Shown piece by piece: positions 45,108-54,183 of a stretch of 64,000 nt of DNA. The position numbers were made by a program, and so were the translations under genes. Below the pieces are notes generated by a model. The model saw only the letters and a list, made by a program, of their open reading frames with translations, ran no database searches and was not told where the DNA came from. This DNA comes from Tabrizicola piscis (GTDB lineage: Bacteria > Pseudomonadota > Alphaproteobacteria > Rhodobacterales > Rhodobacteraceae), in contig NZ_CP034328.1 in assembly GCF_003940805.1 (NCBI RefSeq), forward strand, positions 2,400,001-2,464,000, given 5' to 3'. The stretch's first letter is position 1. Every line of letters starts with the position of its first letter.

Positions 45108-46958
45108 TTAGCGGTTCCGCATGAAATACAGGAAACGGCTTGAAACCGCGGCTTGGTGATACTGCGCAAACACGGCATCCCATGCAGGATCTTCCGCCAT
45201 GAAGGCGATCCAGTCGAAAGGAGGCGAGTCGAAGTAGCCAGAGTTACGGTCAACGATGATCAGGTCCGGCTGCAAGCGGGTGATATCAAGGATGTTTCCC
45301 GTTCGGTTGCGGGCGGCTATCTCGCGAAGACGGTCACAGATCGGGGCCTCAGACACGCAGTCTGTCTTGTCCAGACGGTTGATGGCCCCGGGAACCAGCC
45401 AGTTTGCCGGATAACGGCTTACCCAATTCGCACCAATTGCAAATGCGACCGGAGGCCCGGTGTAAACATGGCTGCTGATGGTCATAAGCTGCTTGATTGG
45501 GCCAAGTTCGTCCGTGACTTCGGTGATCTCGGGAATGGCGTTGTTGCGATAGAACCCCTGTTGCAGCCCCAAGACGGCGACGGCCGCTGCTGCCAGACCG
45601 GCAAGTGCGGCAACTCCCCGGGAACGATCTCTCTGAAGTAGAAGAAAGAACGCGGCCACTGCGGTGAAGGTCAGGAACGGGACTTTGTGGTAGCTGAAAC
45701 CGGTGCTTTGCAGGAAATAGGTCACAAGACCCCCAGAAGCCAAAGCCACGAACAGCCGCACCTCACGGCTCATTGCCCCGCTGCGATAGGCGACAGCGAC
45801 CAGAAGCGCAAAGACACCCATGCTGGGGCCCAGTCCTGACACCACTTCCAGCACTGGTTTGCCATACGCCCCGTAGACCCAGGTTGCGGTCGGGGCGATC
45901 TGCAGCAGGTAGGCCGGGTGCACCGCCCAGACATAGCCGACATAGGCAACGCCAGTCGCCAGAAAGACCATATTGGCCGGAGCCAGAACGGGCCGAAACG
46001 ACCGCGTCTCGATGCAGTTGAGGATCGTGACCGCCAGTGGCAAGACCACGAAATGCGGCTTCAGGCACATGCCGATGGCTGCGAACAGCGCCGCCGCCAA
46101 AGTCTGCCCCCGGCGCGTTGGACGGGGTGCCGCCTCAATCAACGCCCAAGGCAGGAAAGAGATCACCAAAATCTGGTCGCGTTGGCCAAAACCGTTCAGC
46201 GATGGCAACAGCACGGCCAAGGCCGTTCCGAACAGAAAGGCCAATCGCCGGGGTGTGGCCATGTCGTGGGCGGCAAGCAGAATCCGACCGCTCCACACCA
46301 ATCCGATGGCCAGCAGCAGCGATGTGGCAACATAGTGCCCTTGCTGGTCGGTAATCCCCAGCAGGTCTGCAAGACGCAGGCCCGGCACTGTCAGGTAGAA
46401 AGCCAGCGGCGGGTTCACCTCAATGATATCAACGTAAAGCTGCGCGCCGGCCAGCCAATCGCGCGTGGCGAACAGGAACCAGGCTATGTCGTGGTTCACC
46501 AGCCGCCCCCAGAAGACGGCAAGCACGGCCAGCGCAATCGCAGCCACCAGCGCCAGATCTGGCAAAAGGCCAAGGCTCGCCTTGGGTGCAGCGGTAAACA
46601 CCCACATCCGCATGGCGACAAAACTGATCGCGGGAACAATCACGGCGACGGCAGCCATGGCCACCGGAAAGCTTAACCCCATTGGGCCGGTCACCGCCCA
46701 GACAGTCGCGCTGCTGGCTGCAAACCCAGTCAGCGCCACCAAGGCAAAGCGGTAGATCTGCTGGCCTGACCGCATTGGGGCGTTGAATGTCACCCGCGCG
46801 TGGCCGGTGTAGGAAACGACAAAGGCCAAGGCGAAGCCGATCAGGTTGGCCTGCTGCACCTCAACGTGAAGCAAGGACCGGGCGGCCAAGGCCGTGAAGA
46901 CATGGACCAAGGTTGCCAGGATGCCGACCCCACCAAACTTGATGACTTGCACGAACAT
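45108..46958 (-). CDS. GtrA-like flippase fused to a multi-pass glycosyltransferase-like protein
   Basis: 616 residues. The first 125 hold four helices in the GtrA pattern (FGGVGILATLVHVFTALAARSLLHVEVQQANLIGFALAFVVSYTGHARVTF). The rest is a second integral-membrane domain with about ten helices and a first loop containing NHDIAWFLFATRDWLAGAQLYVDIIEVNPPLAFYLT, reminiscent of GT39/ArnT-type lipid-dependent transferases, and a C-terminal soluble part (PDLIIVDRNSGYFDSPPFDW). GtrA flips prenol-linked sugars; a fusion with the transferase that uses them is unusual. The GtrB-type gene 167 bases upstream likely makes the lipid-linked sugar. Confidence 0.8.
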   Translation of the reverse strand: MFVQVIKFGGVGILATLVHVFTALAARSLLHVEVQQANLIGFALAFVVSYTGHARVTFNAPMRSGQQIYRFALVALTGFAASSATVWAVTGPMGLSFPVAMAAVAVIVPAISFVAMRMWVFTAAPKASLGLLPDLALVAAIALAVLAVFWGRLVNHDIAWFLFATRDWLAGAQLYVDIIEVNPPLAFYLTVPGLRLADLLGITDQQGHYVATSLLLAIGLVWSGRILLAAHDMATPRRLAFLFGTALAVLLPSLNGFGQRDQILVISFLPWALIEAAPRPTRRGQTLAAALFAAIGMCLKPHFVVLPLAVTILNCIETRSFRPVLAPANMVFLATGVAYVGYVWAVHPAYLLQIAPTATWVYGAYGKPVLEVVSGLGPSMGVFALLVAVAYRSGAMSREVRLFVALASGGLVTYFLQSTGFSYHKVPFLTFTAVAAFFLLLQRDRSRGVAALAGLAAAAVAVLGLQQGFYRNNAIPEITEVTDELGPIKQLMTISSHVYTGPPVAFAIGANWVSRYPANWLVPGAINRLDKTDCVSEAPICDRLREIAARNRTGNILDITRLQPDLIIVDRNSGYFDSPPFDWIAFMAEDPAWDAVFAQYHQAAVSSRFLYFMRNR

Positions 46959-47124
46959 TCCGGGTCAGTCCTTTATTGGCACGGTCGCTGGTCAGCGGCG
47001 CAGCGCATTTTGGCGCGATCCCGGGTGCCACCCGATCACGCCGGCACTGGCCAAAGACCAAGCGGTGGAGGACGAACCGCGCCTTGCCTGCCGTTCAACC
47101 GTGCAACGGGCCGCGCGCATCCTC

Positions 47125-48138
47125 CTACACGTCCGCCTTGGCCGAGACGTGCTGCGACCGGATGACGTAAAGCGGGCGTTGGCGCACCTCGGTATAGATC
47201 CGTCCGACGTATTCGCCGATGATCCCCAGTGCGAACATGTTCAGCCCGCCGAAGACCAGAATCAGGATCACGGTCGACGCATAACCCGGCACATCGTTCC
47301 CGAAGATCAGCGTGCGGACGACGACGAACAAGGAATAGGCCAGCGACAGCATGGCCATCAGCATCCCGAAATAGGTCCAGATCCGCAGCGGCAGGGTCGA
47401 TGACGAAAAGATCGCGTCCAGCGCCAGCTTCCACAGTTTCCAGTACGACCAGCGCGTCTGGCCGATCTCGCGGGCCGGGCGTTCATAGGTGACTTCCTCG
47501 GTCTCGAACCCCACCCAGGAAAACAGCGATTTGTTGCAGCGCGACCGTTCGCCCATCTTGTTGATGACCTGCACCACCTCGCGGTCCATCAGACGAAAGT
47601 CGCCCACATCGCGCGGGATCGGCTGTTCGGACAGGGCGTTGAAGATGCGGTAGAAGGCGTTGGCCGACCGGGCCTTCAGCCAGGTGTCGCCGTTGCGCCG
47701 CGACCGGCGGGCGTTGACCACCCTGGCCCCGGCGATCCAGCGGTCGATCATTTCGCGCATGACCTCAGGCGGGTCTTGCAGGTCAACGTCCAGCGGGATC
47801 ACCGCGTCGCCCGTGGCGTGGTTCAGCCCGGCGATCAGGGCGGCCTCCTTGCCGAAGTTGCGTGACAGGTTGATCAACGAGATATCGGTGCGCTTTGCCG
47901 CTTCGGCCATGATGCGCCGTTCGGTGGCATCGCGGCTGCCGTCGTTGACAAACAGGATGTCGAAGGACACCAGCAACCGAAGGTCCTCCATCACCGGCGA
48001 TACCTTGTCCAGAAACGCCGTGATGCCATCCTCTTCGTTGAAGACCGGCACAATCAGGGTCACCCGCCGCAGCGGTGCCAAAGTGGATGTTTCCCTGTGG
48101 TCCGTCCCGAATGGCACGACTTCTGCTCCAGGTTTCAT
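47125..48138 (-). CDS. GtrB-type glycosyltransferase (GT2, polyprenol sugar synthase)
   Basis: 337 residues from ATG 48138 (GGAGGA upstream; a TTG six bases earlier is weaker). GT2 fold landmarks: TLIVPVFNEEDGITAFLDKV, DILFVNDGSRDAT, NLSRNFGKEAALIAGLNHATGDAVIPLDVDLQDPPEVM with the DxD, and GDFRLMDREVVQVINKM. Two C-terminal helices (TYFGMLMAMLSLAYSLFVVVRTLIFG and STVILILVFGGLNMFALGIIGEYVGRIYTEV) anchor it, as in GtrB and dolichol-phosphate mannose synthases. It transfers a sugar to undecaprenyl phosphate for surface glycan decoration. Confidence 0.9.
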   Translation of the reverse strand: MKPGAEVVPFGTDHRETSTLAPLRRVTLIVPVFNEEDGITAFLDKVSPVMEDLRLLVSFDILFVNDGSRDATERRIMAEAAKRTDISLINLSRNFGKEAALIAGLNHATGDAVIPLDVDLQDPPEVMREMIDRWIAGARVVNARRSRRNGDTWLKARSANAFYRIFNALSEQPIPRDVGDFRLMDREVVQVINKMGERSRCNKSLFSWVGFETEEVTYERPAREIGQTRWSYWKLWKLALDAIFSSSTLPLRIWTYFGMLMAMLSLAYSLFVVVRTLIFGNDVPGYASTVILILVFGGLNMFALGIIGEYVGRIYTEVRQRPLYVIRSQHVSAKADV

Positions 48139-48352
48139 GGACAATCCTCCGACGCCTAGACCACCTTTACCATGACAATGAGCGTTTCCAGCGCGGCAAA
48201 AGTGTGGCGGTCTGACGGTGATTGATGGGAATTAGGGCCGCCCCAAGGCCCGCGAAGTGCTGGGACACATCCCGATTTGAATCGGTTTGACACACCGGTT
48301 GATCCCGGCCCGGATGTTGCCTATCCCCAAAAAGGTCTTGGCGGGAGAGGGC

Positions 48353-49006
48353 ATGGTTTTTCGAAGGCGCAATCCGCAAGGCGTGCTGAGCGAGGCGCGT
48401 GCATTGGTCTTGCCGCCCGGCGGCTGGCGGCGGGCGTTCAGCTACATGCGCCACCGCCTGACCCGGATTCCCGACGCACCCCACCGGATCGCGCGCGGTA
48501 TCGCCTGTGGCATCCTCGCATCCTTCACGCCGCTTTTCGGGCTGCACTTCTTTCTGGCCGTGTTTCTGGCCATGCTGATCAGGGGCAACGTCATCGCCTC
48601 GCTGATCGGCACGGCGGTGGGCAACCCGCTGACCTTCCCGTTCATCGCGATCCTGTCGATTGACCTTGGCCACGCCCTGCTGGGAACGCGGGATCTTGGC
48701 GTGCCGATCACGCAGATCATGACCACCTTCGGTCAGGCCGGGGACGAGATCTTTCGCAACGTCCGGGCCGTCTTTACCGACGATGTCACGAACTGGGATC
48801 GGCTTGACCGCTTTTTCAACGGGATTTTTCTGCCCTATCTGGTGGGCGGGCTTGCAATGGGTGTCGTTGCTGCGACAAGCGGATATTGGTTAAGTCTGAA
48901 GGCAATCGCCGCCTATCAGAAACTGCGCGACGCCCGACGTGAGGCACGCATGCGCAAAAAAGCCGAAGCGGGACACGACCAGACCAAGAAGGACTCGACG
49001 GAATGA
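48353..49006 (+). CDS. DUF2062 membrane protein
   Basis: 217 residues from ATG 48353, preceded by GGGAGAGGG; a longer in-frame opening at 48287 has no such site. The DUF2062 core is IARGIACGILASFTPLFGLHFFLAVFLAMLIRGNVIASLIGTAVGNPLTFPFIAI, with a third helix near residues 165-190 and a basic C-terminus. Function of the family is unknown; it is widespread in proteobacteria. Its stop overlaps the next gene as ATGA. The 214-base gap to the divergent GtrB-type gene holds promoters but no gene. Confidence 0.88.
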   Translation: MVFRRRNPQGVLSEARALVLPPGGWRRAFSYMRHRLTRIPDAPHRIARGIACGILASFTPLFGLHFFLAVFLAMLIRGNVIASLIGTAVGNPLTFPFIAILSIDLGHALLGTRDLGVPITQIMTTFGQAGDEIFRNVRAVFTDDVTNWDRLDRFFNGIFLPYLVGGLAMGVVAATSGYWLSLKAIAAYQKLRDARREARMRKKAEAGHDQTKKDSTE

Positions 49007-50547
49007 ACGGTGCCGAAACCCTGGTGAAGACGCTGCTGGCCAGCGGTGTGCGGGTCTGTTTTGCCAACCCCGGAACGTCGGAAATGCACTTTGTTGCAGC
49101 ACTGGACCGGCACCCCGACATGCGCTGCATCCTCTGCCTGTTCGAGGGCGGCGTTTCGGGCGCGGCGGACGGGTTCTACCGGATGAGCGGCGAGGTTTCG
49201 GCGACCCTCCTCCACCTTGCCCCGGGCTTTGGCAACGCGTTCGCCAACCTTCACAACGCAAGGAAGGCGCAAAGCGGGGTGGTCAACATCATGGGCGACC
49301 ATGCGGATTATCACCTCCGCTTCGAGGCTCCGTTGAAGGGCGACACGGTCGGGATCAGCCGGACGGTCTCGCACTGGACGCGGGTCTGCGCGGAACCGGG
49401 GCGGGTTGCCGGGGATGCAGCCGAAGCGGTGCAGGCGGCGCGCGGCAAGAACGGCCAGATCGCAACGCTGATCCTGCCGGCGAACATGGCCTGGGATGCG
49501 GCCGAGGGCTATGCCGTGGCCCCGCCTCCGCCCCGCCTGCAGCGCCCGTCAGCCGAAGAAATCGCCGCCGCCGCGCGCGCCTTGCGTCAGCCCGGGGCGG
49601 TGTTGCTGGTCGATGGGCCGGTCCTGTGGTCCGATCTTGGGCTGTTGGCCAAGCGGCTGACCAAGGCCGCCGGGGCGCGGTTGATGCAGCCCTTCTTCGT
49701 CAGCCGTTTCCGCCGGGGTGCGGGGGCGGTGAAGATCGAACGCATGGCCTACCGGATCGAGGACAACCTCAACCTGATGGCGGGCGCGCCGGCGTTGGTG
49801 CTTTGCGGCACCACCCGACCTGCGGGGTTCTTCGCCTACCCGAACCTGCCGTCGACCCCGGATGATCCTGACACCCGTCTCATCGACCTGTGCACCCGCG
49901 AGATGGACATCGAATGGACCCTTCAGGCCCTTGCCGCTGAGATCGGTGAGGCCGAGCTTGGGCCCGAGGATTTCATGCCCCCGGACCATCCCGCCCTGCC
50001 CGAGGGCCCGCTGACCCTTGCCAGCGTGGGCGAGGCGATTGCTGCCCTGATGCCGGACGATTCCATCGTGGTGGATGAAGGGATCTCAGCCTCATCCCAC
50101 CTTGCGCCGGGGCTGAAGCGGGCGCGGGGCCATGATGCGCTGACGATCACGGGGGGCTCCATCGGCTTTGGCCTGCCCAATGCCGTAGGGGCGGCGGTGG
50201 CTTGCCCGGACCGCAAGGTGGTGGTGCTGGAGGGGGACGGGTCGGGGATGTATACGCTGCAATCCCTCTGGACGATGGCGCGTGAGGGGCTGGATGTGAC
50301 GGTGGTGATCTTTGCCAACCGGGGCTACCAGATCCTGCGGGACGAATTGGCGGCGGTCGGGGTGACCGAGGTGGGCCGCAACGTGGTGCGGATGTTTGAC
50401 GTGGTGGAACCGACGCTGGACTGGGTGGCGCTGGCCAAGGGGCATGGGGTGGCGGGCGTCAGGGTCACCGATATGGCCGGGTTCAACGCCGCCTTTGCCG
50501 AGGCTATGGGGCAGCGGGGGCCACGGCTGATCGAGGTGGTCTGCTAG
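49003..50547 (+). CDS. ThDP-dependent acetolactate synthase-like enzyme
   Basis: 514 residues in the PYR-central-PP order of ThDP enzymes. The cofactor-activating Glu is in CLFEGGVSGAADGFYRM (about residue 47), and the diphosphate/Mg motif is VVVLEGDGSGMYTLQSLWTMAREGLDVTVVIFANRGY (about 405-440). It is shorter than catabolic or anabolic acetolactate synthase (about 560-590), lacks an obvious regulatory subunit gene, and resembles benzoylformate-decarboxylase-like members annotated as IlvB-type. The substrate cannot be told. Coupled to DUF2062 by ATGA. Confidence 0.85.
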   Translation: MNGAETLVKTLLASGVRVCFANPGTSEMHFVAALDRHPDMRCILCLFEGGVSGAADGFYRMSGEVSATLLHLAPGFGNAFANLHNARKAQSGVVNIMGDHADYHLRFEAPLKGDTVGISRTVSHWTRVCAEPGRVAGDAAEAVQAARGKNGQIATLILPANMAWDAAEGYAVAPPPPRLQRPSAEEIAAAARALRQPGAVLLVDGPVLWSDLGLLAKRLTKAAGARLMQPFFVSRFRRGAGAVKIERMAYRIEDNLNLMAGAPALVLCGTTRPAGFFAYPNLPSTPDDPDTRLIDLCTREMDIEWTLQALAAEIGEAELGPEDFMPPDHPALPEGPLTLASVGEAIAALMPDDSIVVDEGISASSHLAPGLKRARGHDALTITGGSIGFGLPNAVGAAVACPDRKVVVLEGDGSGMYTLQSLWTMAREGLDVTVVIFANRGYQILRDELAAVGVTEVGRNVVRMFDVVEPTLDWVALAKGHGVAGVRVTDMAGFNAAFAEAMGQRGPRLIEVVC

Positions 50548-50559
50548 GCTGGAGGGGGG

Positions 50560-50576
50560 TGTCCCGGGCAGGGACA
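50560..50576 (+). repeat. 17-base hairpin repeat downstream of the ThDP enzyme gene
   Basis: TGTCCCGGGCAGGGACA, identical to the complement of 39034-39050. It starts 12 bases after the stop and has arms TGTCCC/GGGACA. Followed by a C/T-rich stretch (CTGCTCCCCTCT). Confidence 0.6.
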
Positions 50577-50634
50577 CTGCTCCCCTCTAGCAATATCAAT
50601 GGCTTAAGGGCCACCTGTTCAGGAGTTGTTAACC

Positions 50635-51768
50635 TTAGACCGCCACCGGGTTCAGCGCCTTGTTGTAGGGGTGCCAGTCGGTGATGTCAGGATAATGCAG
50701 CTTGCGCCACGCCTTGACCCGCGGGTTCATGACCCGCTTCCACAGGGGTGGGTTCATCGCCACGAAGACCATCAGCGGATAGCCAAGCGGAAGCTGGGGG
50801 GCTTCCTCCGTCGAATAGGTCTGCAGGAGCGGAAACCTTCGGTCGGGCTTGTAGTGGTGATCGGAGTGGCGCTGCAGGTTGATCAGGAGCCAGTTTGACG
50901 CCGTATGCGCGGCGTTCCAGCTGTGGTGGGGGCGGACATGTTCGTACTTGCCGTTCCCGAGGTGGCGGCGGGTGAGCCCGTAATGTTCGACATAATTCAC
51001 CGCCTCAAGCTGCCAGATCGCCACTGCCGCCTGATAGACGAAAAGGCCCAGACCCAGCCTCCCGCCCAAGGCGAAGGCGAGGGTAAGCATCCCGACCTGC
51101 AAGGCGGCATAGCGCCAGAAGGGGTTGGTGCGGTGCCACCATGGCAGGCCACGGCGGGCCAGAAGCGCCACCTCGGCCTTGAAGGCCGATTGCGGGCAGG
51201 ACCACAGCACGCGGGGGAAAAAGCGGTGGAAGCCTTCGTTATAGCGCGCGGTCACCGGGTCGCGCGGGGTGCCGACATGCAGGTGATGCACCCGCAGATG
51301 TTCCGACCGGAAATGCGAATACAGGACCGAGGCCAGCAACAGATCGCCCAGCCACCGCTCCACCCGCGACTTCTGGTGCATCAACTCGTGGCTGTAGTTG
51401 ATACCGATGGTGCCCGTCAGGATGCCGATGCCGAAGAACAGCACGCCCAGTTCCAGCGCGCCAAGATGGTCGGCGCGGGTGGCGTACCAGATCGTGCCGA
51501 ACAGGATCAGCATCTGGATCGGGAACCACACCAGCGTCAGCAGGCGGTACCAGAACAGGCTGTCTTCCGATTGCGGATCGGCGTTGCGTTCGTTCAGCCC
51601 GGTCACCGCGTCCAGCAGGGAGTAGAACAGGATCGAACAGCCGGGGACCAGCGCGGTATACCAGCCGCCCTGCGTGGCACCGATCACCGCCAAAGGCACC
51701 ATTCCCAGCGCAAACCAGAAGGGCAGGGCGTTCAGGAAACCAAGCGTCTGGGTGGGCGGGTTGGGCAT
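50635..51768 (-). CDS. alkB: Alkane 1-monooxygenase (AlkB)
   Basis: 377 residues with six membrane helices. The di-iron histidine boxes are complete: HELMH (residues 127-131), EHLRVHHLH (156-164), LQRHSDHH near 310, plus the diagnostic NYVEHYGLTRR. AlkB hydroxylates medium-chain n-alkanes at the terminal carbon using rubredoxin electrons. No rubredoxin, rubredoxin reductase or alcohol dehydrogenase gene is adjacent, and the protein has no fused rubredoxin domain, so electron donors must be encoded elsewhere. Confidence 0.93.
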   Translation of the reverse strand: MPNPPTQTLGFLNALPFWFALGMVPLAVIGATQGGWYTALVPGCSILFYSLLDAVTGLNERNADPQSEDSLFWYRLLTLVWFPIQMLILFGTIWYATRADHLGALELGVLFFGIGILTGTIGINYSHELMHQKSRVERWLGDLLLASVLYSHFRSEHLRVHHLHVGTPRDPVTARYNEGFHRFFPRVLWSCPQSAFKAEVALLARRGLPWWHRTNPFWRYAALQVGMLTLAFALGGRLGLGLFVYQAAVAIWQLEAVNYVEHYGLTRRHLGNGKYEHVRPHHSWNAAHTASNWLLINLQRHSDHHYKPDRRFPLLQTYSTEEAPQLPLGYPLMVFVAMNPPLWKRVMNPRVKAWRKLHYPDITDWHPYNKALNPVAV

Positions 51769-51819
51769 GGCGGGTCCACTGACAAGCTGGCGGGAGTATC
51801 CTTTGGACGCGGCGGTTTC

Positions 51820-52854
51820 TCAACCATTCATGCTGTCGCGGGCCAGATCATAGGCCTTGCGCATCACGGTGGGAAGGTCGGCGGGGCGAAAGGCGTTTGG
51901 GGTCACCCAATCGCCCCGTTGGGGGGGGCCGTCGATCCGGGCGACCATGACCTGCAGGATAAGGTGGAAATGGGTGAAGGTGTGGCGCACCTCTCCCAGC
52001 GGTTGCCAGTCGGCATTGGCCGGGGCGGGGCCGCCCGCGCCATCCCATCCGTCGCCGGGAAAGCCCAGCATGCCGCCCAGCAGGCCGCGTTCCGGACGGG
52101 TTTCCAGCAGCCACGCGCCGTTGGAATGACCAAGCCAAAGCGTGCCGCGCCGCAGGGGCTTGTCAGCCTTGGGGGTCTTGCGCGGTAGGTCGGCCTGCAC
52201 GCCTTCGGCCCGGGCAAGGCAGGCGTGGTTCCACGGGCAGATGCCGCAGGCGGGGTTGCGCGGGGTGCAGATCGTGGCGCCAAGGTCCATCACCGCTTGG
52301 GCATAGTCACCCGGGCGCTGGGTGGGGGTCAGGCCTTCCGCGAGCGCGGTCAGTTCGGGCTTGGCGGCAGGCAGGGGCGTTTCAACGCGGTAAAGGCGGG
52401 ACATCACACGTTCGACGTTGCCATCGACGACGGTGGCGGCTTCGTCATGGGCGATGGCGGAGATGGCTGACGCGGTATAGGGGCCGATGCCGGGCAGGGT
52501 CAGCAGACCCGCGCGAGTGGTGGGGAACTGGCCGCCGTGATCGGCCACCACCGCGCGGGCGCATTTCAGAAGGTTGCGGGCGCGGGCGTAGTAGCCAAGG
52601 CCCGCCCATTCGCCCATCACCTGCGCATCTTCGGCGGCGGCGAGGGCGGTGACGGTTGGCCAGCGGGCGGTGAAGCGGTGGAAGTAGTCCTTGACCGCCG
52701 CCACTGTGGTTTGCTGCAGCATCACCTCGGACAGCCAGACGCGGTAGGGGTCGGGGCGGATGCCTGCCGCGCGGTCCTGCGGGGCTGTGCGCCACGGCAT
52801 GACGCGGGCGTGGCGGTCGTACCACTGCAGAAGCTGGGCGCTGAGGTCGGTCAC
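51820..52854 (-). CDS. mutY: MutY, A/G-specific adenine glycosylase
   Basis: 344 residues. Catalytic-domain landmarks LSEVMLQQTTVAAVKDYFHRF, helix-hairpin-helix TLPGIGPYTASAISAIAHD with VVDGNVERVMSRLYRV, and an iron-sulfur loop C-x6-C-x2-C-x5-C (CTPRNPACGICPWNHAC). The C-terminal NUDT1-like domain that recognises 8-oxoguanine is present (LWLGHSNGAWLLETRPERGLLGGMLGFPGD). It removes A opposite 8-oxoG. Divergent from the DUF721 gene. Confidence 0.96.
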   Translation of the reverse strand: MTDLSAQLLQWYDRHARVMPWRTAPQDRAAGIRPDPYRVWLSEVMLQQTTVAAVKDYFHRFTARWPTVTALAAAEDAQVMGEWAGLGYYARARNLLKCARAVVADHGGQFPTTRAGLLTLPGIGPYTASAISAIAHDEAATVVDGNVERVMSRLYRVETPLPAAKPELTALAEGLTPTQRPGDYAQAVMDLGATICTPRNPACGICPWNHACLARAEGVQADLPRKTPKADKPLRRGTLWLGHSNGAWLLETRPERGLLGGMLGFPGDGWDGAGGPAPANADWQPLGEVRHTFTHFHLILQVMVARIDGPPQRGDWVTPNAFRPADLPTVMRKAYDLARDSMNG

Positions 52855-53013
52855 TTGTGATCCTTGTGGTCAGGGTCTGAACATAGCCGGGTGTGGGGCC
52901 GGTGCCAGAGGGCAGATCACCTGCGCGTCACGCAATCTTTATGGTCGCTGCGCATCCGGCACTGGCGGGGCGGGCCGGGTGCTATAGAATGGGCATTGAA
53001 GGATAAGGACACC

Positions 53014-53544
53014 ATGGTGCGCAAACCGCTGCCCGATCCCAGCCCACAGCGCCGCCAACGCGGGTTTGAACCTGCGGGCGGGCTGGTGAAGGCCCCGGTC
53101 CGCGCCGTGGGCGAGACGCGGGGCTTTGCCGTGGCGCGGCTGTTGACGCATTGGGCCGAAGTGGCGGGCGAGGATCTGGCGGGAAAGACCCGGCCGGTGA
53201 AGATCGGCTATGGCAAGGGCGGGATGGGGGCGACGCTGACGCTGTTGGTCAAGGCCGCCGAGGCGCCGATGGTGCAGATGGCGCTGCCGCATCTGAAGGA
53301 CCGGGTGAACGCGGTCTATGGCTATGCTGCCGTCAGCCACATCCACCTGACGCAGACCGCTGCCACCGGCTTTGCCGAGGGGCAGGCCGATTTCGCGCCG
53401 GCTCCCAAGGTGAAGCCCGTGCCCGCCCCGGACCCCGCCATATTGGCCCGTGCGCAGGGCGTGGCCGAAGGCGTGGGGGACCCGGCCTTGCGTGCCGCCC
53501 TTGAACAATTGGCGCAAAACATCTTATCTCGCCCCCGATCCTGA
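53014..53544 (+). CDS. DUF721 (DciA-like) protein
   Basis: 176 residues from ATG 53014 (AAGGA upstream). The DUF721 core GFAVARLLTHWAEVAGEDLAGKTRPVKIGYGKGGMGATLTLLVKAAEAPMVQMALPHLKDRVNAVYGY includes the expected W-x-x-V-A-G motif. DUF721 proteins include DciA, a helicase-loading factor, in other bacteria; whether this member has that role is not known. Conserved next to mutY and a dsbA-like gene in this order. Confidence 0.85.
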   Translation: MVRKPLPDPSPQRRQRGFEPAGGLVKAPVRAVGETRGFAVARLLTHWAEVAGEDLAGKTRPVKIGYGKGGMGATLTLLVKAAEAPMVQMALPHLKDRVNAVYGYAAVSHIHLTQTAATGFAEGQADFAPAPKVKPVPAPDPAILARAQGVAEGVGDPALRAALEQLAQNILSRPRS

Positions 53545-53573
53545 CGGAACCGAATGACAAAGGACGTTCAACG

Positions 53574-54182
53574 ATGCTGAAACTGAACCGCCGGGCGATG
53601 ATCGCCCTTGCCGCCGCGATGGCTGCCTCTCCTGTCGTGGCGCAGGAGGCTGCGGCTGACCTGACGGATTACTCGATGGGGTCACCCGATGCGCCGGTGA
53701 AGATCGTGGAATACGCCAGCTTCACCTGCCCGCATTGCGCGACGTTCCATGCGACGGTGTTCAAGGACCTGAAGCGCGATTACATCGACACCGGCAAGGT
53801 GCATTTCACCCTGCGGGAGGTGTATTTCGACCGTTATGGCCTGTGGGCCGCGATGGTGGCGCGCTGTGGTGGTGAGATGCGGTATTTCGGCATTCACGAC
53901 ATGCTGTTTGACCAGCAGGCGGAATGGGCGGCCTCGCAAGACCCGATGGTGGTGGTGCAGAACCTCAAGACGATCGGGATTGCGGCGGGGCTGGATGGGG
54001 CGGCGATTGACGCTTGTCTGAACGATCAGGCGACGGCGGAGGCGCTGATCGCGCGGTTCCAGGTCAACATGGAGGCGGATGGGGTGCAGGGCACGCCGAC
54101 GATCATCATCAACGGCGAGAAGCATTCCAACATGGCTTATGCCGATCTGAAGGCGATCATCGACGCCGAGCTGGCCGGGTAA
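53574..54182 (+). CDS. DsbA-family thiol oxidoreductase
   Basis: 202 residues with an N-terminal signal peptide (about 1-23, ends VVAQ). The thioredoxin-fold active site is C-P-H-C at residues 52-55 (ASFTCPHCATFH), with the helical insertion and the cis-Pro loop GVQGTPTIIING near the C-terminus. It should catalyse disulfide exchange in the periplasm. It has no dsbB neighbour. Ends one base before the CoA transferase start. Confidence 0.93.
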   Translation: MLKLNRRAMIALAAAMAASPVVAQEAAADLTDYSMGSPDAPVKIVEYASFTCPHCATFHATVFKDLKRDYIDTGKVHFTLREVYFDRYGLWAAMVARCGGEMRYFGIHDMLFDQQAEWAASQDPMVVVQNLKTIGIAAGLDGAAIDACLNDQATAEALIARFQVNMEADGVQGTPTIIINGEKHSNMAYADLKAIIDAELAG

Positions 54183-54183
54183 G

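Noticed and set aside
45918..46676. A 252-codon open frame antisense to the GtrA-fusion gene
   Set aside because: His/Gln/Arg-rich composition typical of a reverse-strand shadow of a hydrophobic protein; no start signal.
48272..48285. Small palindrome CCGATT-TG-AATCGG resembling a palindrome of the 67-bp element
   Set aside because: Only six-base arms, no second or third hairpin, and it sits in a divergent promoter gap instead of a convergent gap. Probably coincidence.
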